Shown in pieces: positions 43,007-48,367 of a stretch of DNA of 48,367 bases (the first letter of the stretch is position 1; every line of letters starts with the position of its first letter). The stretch spans positions 1 to 48,367 of the forward strand of contig JARQTN010000152.1 of the NCBI GenBank assembly GCA_029976695.1. The letters are read 5' to 3'. The notes under the pieces were generated by a model, which made no database searches, had not been told where the DNA came from, and worked only from the letters and a program-made list of their open reading frames with translations. The position numbers and the translations under genes are program-made. The stretch comes from Lewinellaceae bacterium. GTDB taxonomy: Bacteria > Bacteroidota > Bacteroidia > Chitinophagales > Saprospiraceae.

Positions 43007-44967
43007 TACCTTGTGATCGTTTGGTCCAGAAATGACAGGTGCTTGAATACGTGTTCCACGTCAAACATGACCCGGTAATCCCGGGCATACAGATAGTTTA
43101 CGTTATGAATATACGAACTTGCACCGGGGGCATTTTGCCTTTCAACTGAAATCTGAAGTACTCCAGGCTTCAGGTTTGGCAGTTCAGACAAATACCGGTC
43201 TTCCATGGCATACCCCACCCAGCTGAACTTCCCTTTGAAGATGGAAAAAACATTGCGATAGAACTGGAGCGGTCTCTTCCAGCTGAAAAGCAACACAGGC
43301 GAAATCAGCGAGAGCAGAACTGCGAGGAAAAGATCAACCAATCGCTTGTTTCGCTTCACGAATGGGTCGTTCAATTTGAAGGCGATATCCACGCCATAAA
43401 ACTCACCCGAAATATCTTTGGAGGCGCTTCCGATGATTTGCCAGCTTTGCCTGGAAGCGATCTTGTAGTCCCTGTCTGCCCCTAACCTGGTCATCCACAT
43501 CGTGATTTCCGAAAAGTCCAGGGCATCACTCGAAAAGATCACCTCATCAATCGCATAGATCTGGCATACCTCCTGCAATTCCGAGACATGATTGAGGAAA
43601 ATGTGGTGATCATACTTTTCATGGACACTCAGAGCCCCCACGACTTGAATATTCTGGTTTGTCCTGTTGATCAGTTCCCTGATCCTGTTGTATTCTTCAA
43701 CTTGCCCGACGAAGAGGACGCGACGGTTTTTTCTGTTTCCGGCGCGATTTTCGGTCAGACGTTCATAAATCAACCTGAAGGCTGACCCGGCAACCAGGAA
43801 AGAGCCAAGAAAAAGCAGAATGACAATCCTCGACGACCTGAGTGAAAGCGGGAAGAGTGCGTACAGGATCAGGATGGCCACCCCGCCAAAGAAGAGCCCC
43901 AAAAAAAATGGTTTCCACTGGACAAACCTGTGGTAAGCTCCCCTCAGCCGCAAGGCGATTGCAAGGGTCAGGATGTAAACCGGCATGTTGATCATGTAGA
44001 AATTCCGGTCAAAATGTCCTGGATTCTGGTAATAATAAACTGCCCAAAAATAAGTCACACCGAGGATCGAAATGGCCATCAGCAGGATATCCAGAGCCAT
44101 CGGGATCATCCCTTTGATCCTGCCTGACAGGAAACTGGAGATTCCGGCAAAATAGATGGCAATTTTCAGCAGACGCACCATCAGTCTGTTTCGGGTCCCT
44201 TTGAAGTGCTTCCGGGCAAATATGATCATTGCCTGGTAGAATGTTTTCACATAGTCCAGGCTCCCTTTTTTTGTCGATTCCCCTTTGAAATGAATGATGC
44301 TGGTCGTTGGCAAATAGAATATCCGGTAACCTGCTTCCTTGATCCGAAAAGAGAGATCGATATCTTCCCCGTACATGAAGAAGTCTTCATCCAGTCCCCC
44401 GACCTTGTTCAATGCAGACCGCCGCATAAAGAAAAATGCGCCGGTCAATACATCGATCTCGTGCGTCTCATCCTCATCCAGGTGCCCCAGGTAGTATTGA
44501 TTCCAGAACCCGGATTTGGGGAACAAGCGATACAGACCCGTCATCTTTGTGAAAGAAGCGAATGGCGTCGGGAATCCACGCTTGGACTCCGGCAGGTACG
44601 CACCGGACCCGTCATACATTTTCACGCCCAACGCACCGCAATCCGGGTGCTCCTCCATAAACCCGGTGCATCTTGCAAAACAGTCTTCTGAAACGATTGT
44701 ATCGGGATTCAGTAAAAGCACATATTCCCCGGTTGCTTTCCTGATGGCCTGGTTATTTGCAACGGCAAAACCCACATTTTCATGATTTTCGATCAGCTTT
44801 ACATCGGGGAAGCGCTCCCTGAGCATGAATACGGTATTGTCCACAGAATGGTTATCCACCACCCATACCTCATGCTCCATCTGGTCAAGGGCCCTGAAGA
44901 CAGATTTCAGGCAATTTTCAAGGAATGCAGAGACATTATAGCTGACAATGATAATGGATAACTTCAT
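43006..44967 (-). CDS. GT2 glycosyltransferase fused to membrane and decayed sugar-phosphate-transferase modules
   Basis: Residues 1 to about 260 form a GT2 (rhamnosyltransferase-like) domain: IIIVSYNVSAFL, NVGFAVANNQAIRKATGEYVLLLNPDT with its DxD-like site, and GLDEDFFMYGEDIDLSFRI. Four or five membrane spans follow (about 265-400). Then comes a CoA-binding-like domain (about 413-510) as found in WcaJ-type enzymes, and a tail (about 537-653) that begins like a sugar-phosphate transferase (KRNKRLVDLFLAVLLSLISPVLL). The tail lacks the catalytic FxxxRxGxxGKxFxxxKFRSM and DELPQ...VGPRP blocks, keeping only FSWVGYAM and LPNLKPGVLQIS. The GT2 part should be active and the rest structural. It lies between recR and the M20 gene. 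Confidence 0.85.
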   Translation of the reverse strand: MKLSIIIVSYNVSAFLENCLKSVFRALDQMEHEVWVVDNHSVDNTVFMLRERFPDVKLIENHENVGFAVANNQAIRKATGEYVLLLNPDTIVSEDCFARCTGFMEEHPDCGALGVKMYDGSGAYLPESKRGFPTPFASFTKMTGLYRLFPKSGFWNQYYLGHLDEDETHEIDVLTGAFFFMRRSALNKVGGLDEDFFMYGEDIDLSFRIKEAGYRIFYLPTTSIIHFKGESTKKGSLDYVKTFYQAMIIFARKHFKGTRNRLMVRLLKIAIYFAGISSFLSGRIKGMIPMALDILLMAISILGVTYFWAVYYYQNPGHFDRNFYMINMPVYILTLAIALRLRGAYHRFVQWKPFFLGLFFGGVAILILYALFPLSLRSSRIVILLFLGSFLVAGSAFRLIYERLTENRAGNRKNRRVLFVGQVEEYNRIRELINRTNQNIQVVGALSVHEKYDHHIFLNHVSELQEVCQIYAIDEVIFSSDALDFSEITMWMTRLGADRDYKIASRQSWQIIGSASKDISGEFYGVDIAFKLNDPFVKRNKRLVDLFLAVLLSLISPVLLFSWKRPLQFYRNVFSIFKGKFSWVGYAMEDRYLSELPNLKPGVLQISVERQNAPGASSYIHNVNYLYARDYRVMFDVEHVFKHLSFLDQTITR

Positions 44968-44982
44968 GAATTCCCGGCAGAC

Positions 44983-45597
44983 TTATTCACCCAGGTGGAC
45001 ATAGGAAGTTCTTGAAAGGATGGACCTGCCCAGGGTGAGCCCATCTGCATATTCCAGTTCACCACCAAAGGAGATTCCCCGGGCGAGGACAGAAAGCTTC
45101 ACATCGAGGTGCTTCAGTTTTTTTGAAATATAAAAGATGGTCGTCTCCCCCTCGATGGTCGGGCTGAGTCCCATGATCAGTTCCTTTGTATCTTCTTCTT
45201 CCACTCTTTTGAAAAGTTCCTCACAATTCAGATCAGCTGGTCCGATACCGTCTATCGGCGAGATCACCCCGCCCAGCACATGGTAAGTGCCGTGAAACTG
45301 GTCAGTTTCTTCAATCGCGATCACATCCCGAATGCTCTCCACCACACAAATGACGGAATGATCCCTCACCGGGTTATTGCATATTTCGCAAACTTCATGA
45401 TCCGAAAAATTGAAACACCGCCTGCAGGTCTTCAGGTTCTCCTCCATATTTGACAGACTGTTGATTATTTCAGCAGCCGCCTTCCTGTCATTCTGTACTA
45501 AATGGAGGACCATTCTGAGTGCAGATTTCCTTCCGATGCCAGGCAACTTCGAAAACCCGTTGACGGCATCCTCGATTAACTGTGAAGAATAGCGCAT
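44983..45597 (-). CDS. recR: Recombination mediator RecR
   Basis: RecR works with RecO/RecF to load RecA at gaps. The 204-residue protein has the helix-hairpin-helix (FSKLPGIGRKSALRMVLHL, 16-34), the C4 zinc finger (CRRCFNFSDHEVCEIC, near 57-72), and a Toprim domain (ICVVESIRDVIAIEETDQFHGTYHVLGGVISPIDGIGP in pieces). The length is standard. It is divergent from the acyltransferase E2 gene and 15 bases upstream of the glycosyltransferase gene. Confidence 0.97.
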   Translation of the reverse strand: MRYSSQLIEDAVNGFSKLPGIGRKSALRMVLHLVQNDRKAAAEIINSLSNMEENLKTCRRCFNFSDHEVCEICNNPVRDHSVICVVESIRDVIAIEETDQFHGTYHVLGGVISPIDGIGPADLNCEELFKRVEEEDTKELIMGLSPTIEGETTIFYISKKLKHLDVKLSVLARGISFGGELEYADGLTLGRSILSRTSYVHLGE

Positions 45598-45649
45598 TGC
45601 ATAAAATTATGAATTCTCGCGAAAACAGATACGGCTCGCCTTGTGTTTA

Positions 45650-45679
45650 TTGGTTTTTCATGGTTAATAAGTATTTTTA
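45650..45679 (+). promoter_or_regulatory. Candidate promoter of the dihydrolipoamide acyltransferase gene
   Basis: TTG (45650-45652), a 19-base spacer and TATTTTTA (45672-45679, 7/8 match to TAnnTTTG) lie about 30 bases before the ATG at 45709. Confidence 0.4.
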
Positions 45680-45708
45680 GCGACTCGTTTAAATAAACCT
45701 GTATTTGT

Positions 45709-46995
45709 ATGGCTGAAGTGATCAGAATGCCGAGACTTAGCGACACCATGGAAGAAGGTGTTATTGTGGAATGGTTGAAGCAAGTGGGAGATAAAGTGGA
45801 GCCGGGCGACGTGCTGGCAGAAGTGGAAACAGATAAAGCTACGATGGAACTGGAGAATTTTCACGATGGCTACCTGCTTTACATTGGCGTGGAGAAAGGC
45901 GCAGTTCCGGTGAATGGGGTCCTTGCCGTCATTGGTGAAGAAGGAGAAGACTATCAGGCTGTACTCGATGCTGCACAGGCAAACGGTGCATCTGAAGCTG
46001 AATCAGAAACTGAAAAAACGGATCAACCATCCGAACCTGCCAAAGCGGGTTCAGGCTCATCTGCAGATGATTCAGAAACTTCTACCCCCAAATCAGAAAC
46101 GCAACAGGCAGATTCAGATAAACGCGTAAAGGCATCCCCTCTGGCGAGATCCATTGCTTCTGAAGCAGGTGTTTCCCTGGCTGAGATACAGGGTAGTGGA
46201 GATGGAGGAAGGGTGGTCAAGAAGGATGTGGAAGAATACCTGGAGTCACGAACATCTGCACCTTCCGGGACATATGAAGCGCCGCCTGCAGGTGTCGCAA
46301 TTCCTGCAACAGATTTTGAGTATGGAGATCATCCGGTTTCCCAGATGCGGAAAACGATTGCGAGAAGGCTTGGAGAAAGTAAATTCTCTGCACCGCATTT
46401 TTATCTCACGATCGAGATTGACATGACCCAGACCTTCGCCGAAAGGAAGAAGATCAATGCGATTCTGCCAGAAAAAGTGTCCTTTAATGACCTGGTCATA
46501 AAAGCAACCGCAATGGCATTGCGCAAGCATCCCAAAGTCAATGCGAGCTGGAGAGGTGACACAATTACCTACCACAGGGAAATCCACATGGGTGTGGCCG
46601 TTGCCGTGGAGGAAGGACTCCTCGTGCCCGTGATCAGGCATGCTGACTACAAATCATTAGGCCAAATCAATCATGAAGTAAAAGACCTTGCGACAAGGGC
46701 CCGCAACCGCAAACTGGGCCTGGAGGAAATGCAGGGAAATACATTTACGATTTCTAACCTTGGCATGTTTGGTATTGATGAATTTACTGCGATCATCAAC
46801 CCGCCGGATGCGTGTATCCTTGCCGTTGGAGGAATTATGGATAAACCAGTCGTCCGCGATGGCGAGATCGTGCCAGGCAAGATCATGAAGGTAACATTGA
46901 GCTGTGACCACCGGGTCGTGGATGGTGCGACCGGAGCTCAATTCCTCCAGACATTAAAACTGATGCTGGAAAACCCGGTCAGCATGCTTGCATAG
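45709..46995 (+). CDS. Dihydrolipoamide acetyltransferase (2-oxoacid dehydrogenase E2, pyruvate type likely)
   Basis: E2 transfers the acyl group from lipoyl to CoA at the core of a 2-oxoacid dehydrogenase complex. The 428-residue protein has one lipoyl domain (1-78, lipoylated Lys43 in ETDKATME) and an acidic Ser/Glu-rich linker (80-135). An E3/E1-binding domain (about 139-178, ASPLARSIASEAGVSLAEIQGSG) and the catalytic domain (about 200-428, SCDHRVVDG with His401 and Asp405) follow. The lipoyl N-terminus MAEVIRMPRLSDTMEEG is the pyruvate-dehydrogenase form. E1 and E3 genes are not in the window. Confidence 0.93.
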   Translation: MAEVIRMPRLSDTMEEGVIVEWLKQVGDKVEPGDVLAEVETDKATMELENFHDGYLLYIGVEKGAVPVNGVLAVIGEEGEDYQAVLDAAQANGASEAESETEKTDQPSEPAKAGSGSSADDSETSTPKSETQQADSDKRVKASPLARSIASEAGVSLAEIQGSGDGGRVVKKDVEEYLESRTSAPSGTYEAPPAGVAIPATDFEYGDHPVSQMRKTIARRLGESKFSAPHFYLTIEIDMTQTFAERKKINAILPEKVSFNDLVIKATAMALRKHPKVNASWRGDTITYHREIHMGVAVAVEEGLLVPVIRHADYKSLGQINHEVKDLATRARNRKLGLEEMQGNTFTISNLGMFGIDEFTAIINPPDACILAVGGIMDKPVVRDGEIVPGKIMKVTLSCDHRVVDGATGAQFLQTLKLMLENPVSMLA

Positions 46996-47271
46996 TTCCC
47001 ACAGATCTGTAACCGGATTCAGACCATCTATAGGTTTCCCAACAAAAACCAAGCGGGTTCGGGCTTTGTTCGCCAGGATCAGGTATTCCCTGTAGTGGTA
47101 ACAAGAGGCATTTCTCCCTCTTGATCACTGATTTGGAAAATGCCTGACGAGGCTGACACGCCCCGGAATAGATCATGCAGAAGAAAACGTATCTGAATCT
47201 CATTCAGATTGGTTTTCTGTTCAGGCAACTTAGCTATCTGTGCTGTGAAAATATCCTCTTTCAAATGAGGT
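46996..47271. other. Intergenic stretch without a recognisable gene
   Basis: About 276 bases between the convergent E2 and OmpA genes. Only short open frames with no recognisable protein features are seen. A weak hairpin (CAAGAGG/CCTCTTG, near 47102-47124) lacks a T-run, so it is not a convincing terminator for E2. Confidence 0.6.
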
Positions 47272-47310
47272 AAAAAAATACCGGATGTGACCTGCGGGCC
47301 ACATCCGGTT
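47272..47310 (-). terminator. Rho-independent terminator of the OmpA-family gene
   Basis: On the minus strand a perfect 10-bp stem (ACCGGATGTG / CACATCCGGT, arms 47300-47309 and 47280-47289, loop 10) is followed by ATTTTTTT. It starts 41 bases after the OmpA-family stop. Confidence 0.85.
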
Positions 47311-47350
47311 CCTTCTTATTCTTTTTTGCAGGTTTATTCCTGCGATGTGA

Positions 47351-48367
47351 TTAGTATCCTGAATTCCTGTTTCCGCTGTATTTTGCGCCAGGCCTTGATG
47401 ACCCAGGTGTATTGCTACCCGCATCAGGTCCATCAGGACGGCTCATATCACGATCTCCATCCATCGCAACGCGGAATTCAACCCTGCGATTCATATAGTG
47501 CTTGTGCTCCTGCTCAACCGTTGTGTTGTGGTTAGGCGGCAAGCCTGGAATAATCGGGTCTTCGAGCCCATCGTAATTCACATAGAAGCGATCCCTTGGA
47601 ATTCCAAAATTATCCACAATATAGTTGACCGCCTCTGTTGCACGGTTGTAGGACAATACATTGTTATATGCCGGATCTTTCCTGTTATCAGTGAATCCGG
47701 TTGCCACAACCTTCAGGTTTGGATGGCTCTTCATCACTTGCGCAACGTGTGCCAGGTGGCCATAGAATTCTGGCTTGAGATAGTATTTGTCCAGGTCAAA
47801 GTGGATCATCGGCAGGAACCAGTCAAGTTTCAGGTCCGCTGTCCTTTCCGTGATCAGGTTATTGATCTCGCTTTCTGTGAGGTACATTTTCGGCACTTGT
47901 GCCACACCGCGTGCATCCACATCGTACCCAGGAGGTGAGTAGGGCTCTTCATCCTTGCAATCGATAACACCATCACCGTCGCTGTCAAGTACAACACCCC
48001 TCGTATCCACAGGACATCCGGCAGGAGAATCTTTCTCCTGGTCGATCATATCGATCACGCCATCGCCGTCACTATCCGTCAGATCGAATTTGGGCCGTTG
48101 CTTCAGTTCAGCAATATCATTCATTGTGGCATCAAGCGGATTCACCCAATAGAGCGGCTCAACACGTTTTTCAAAGCTTCCAAGGGCTAATCCTAAACGA
48201 AGGCTGGCGAAATGCTGGATGTCGTTTCCACGGAATGTGGTCCCTTCCCAGCCGTCCAGAAGGTCATTGTCACTGATGAACACCTCATACTCCAAACCAA
48301 GGCTTAACCTTTTTGACAACTTGTATGCTAAACCAGCACCTACATTAAGATGAAGCAGAATACTCCT
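47351..48367 (-). CDS. OmpA-family outer-membrane protein, C-terminal part (cut by window edge)
   Basis: The frame stays open to the right edge, so the N-terminus is missing; the visible part covers 338 codons. It begins inside a beta-barrel (LNVGAGLAYKLSKRLSLGLEYEV), followed by two calcium-binding thrombospondin-3-like repeats (DSDGDGVIDMID, DSDGDGVIDCKD). A peptidoglycan-binding OmpA domain comes next (IHFDLDKYYLKPEF..., ATGFTDNRKDPAYN, LSYNRATEAVNYIV, ending MNRRVEFRV), and then a low-complexity Gly/Ser/Pro/Asn tail. It probably anchors the outer membrane to the cell wall. Its own terminator follows. Confidence 0.9.
   Translation of the reverse strand, partial: RSILLHLNVGAGLAYKLSKRLSLGLEYEVFISDNDLLDGWEGTTFRGNDIQHFASLRLGLALGSFEKRVEPLYWVNPLDATMNDIAELKQRPKFDLTDSDGDGVIDMIDQEKDSPAGCPVDTRGVVLDSDGDGVIDCKDEEPYSPPGYDVDARGVAQVPKMYLTESEINNLITERTADLKLDWFLPMIHFDLDKYYLKPEFYGHLAHVAQVMKSHPNLKVVATGFTDNRKDPAYNNVLSYNRATEAVNYIVDNFGIPRDRFYVNYDGLEDPIIPGLPPNHNTTVEQEHKHYMNRRVEFRVAMDGDRDMSRPDGPDAGSNTPGSSRPGAKYSGNRNSGY

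Noticed and set aside
47079-47264. Short minus-strand open frames between the E2 and OmpA genes
   Set aside because: No signal peptide, membrane segment or known motif, and they lie downstream of the OmpA terminator.

Overview
The window looks like chromosomal DNA of a Bacteroidota bacterium, probably of the Saprospiria type (class is an inference). The evidence is a SusC/SusD pair, two proteins with type IX secretion (T9SS) C-terminal sorting domains, an LpxC-FabZ fusion, a Porin_10-type putative porin, and promoters of the Bacteroidota TTTG / TAnnTTTG type. Most of the window is well-known housekeeping and envelope genes. The unusual parts are a degenerate tRNA cluster and a few proteins with non-standard domain make-up.

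Region 1 (1-11757, all minus strand) is a polysaccharide utilisation locus. A sensor/regulator with a beta-propeller, Y_Y_Y domain, one membrane span and a LuxR-type HTH (8833-11757) lies upstream of an operon-like run: GH16 laminarinase-like lipoprotein, SusC, SusD, a large surface protein with four repeated beta-sandwich modules plus a fasciclin domain, and the first 75 codons of a GH2 enzyme cut by the window edge. The likely substrate is a beta-1,3-glucan such as laminarin. A strong terminator hairpin sits just before the GH2 start.

Region 2 (11758-14275) holds tRNA-fMet(CAT) and tRNA-Ala(GGC), interleaved with two tandem plsC-like acyltransferases. Downstream of tRNA-fMet are two degenerate units that repeat its 3' part with a 42-bp insertion.

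Region 3 (14276-18101, plus) has phosphoenolpyruvate carboxylase and a thiolase. Region 4 (18112-24393, minus) runs alaS, a small membrane protein, a Gfo/Idh/MocA oxidoreductase, a lipoprotein and a polyprenyl-phosphate sugar transferase, tightly packed. Region 5 (24647-27646, plus) has an M23 peptidase, gatB and a MerR regulator. Region 6 (27616-31518, minus) is the lipid A operon lpxD, lpxC-fabZ, lpxA, ending in an ABC ATPase with odd Q- and H-loops.

Region 7 (31674-39615, plus) is a TMTC-like membrane protein with TPRs, recN, fabI, a secreted choice-of-anchor-B-like protein and a putative porin. Region 8 (39627-45597, minus) carries a LOG-family protein, a sigma-54 response regulator lacking a DNA-binding domain, an M20 amidohydrolase, a GT2 fused to a decayed sugar-phosphate-transferase module, and recR. 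Region 9 has a dihydrolipoamide acyltransferase (plus) and an OmpA-family protein (minus) that runs off the right edge.

No CRISPR array, transposase, integrase, phage gene or obvious defence system was seen. I found no convincing wholly new system; the best leads are the tRNA-fMet remnants, the GT2/decayed-transferase fusion, the ABC ATPase and the fasciclin/multi-module glycan-binding protein.
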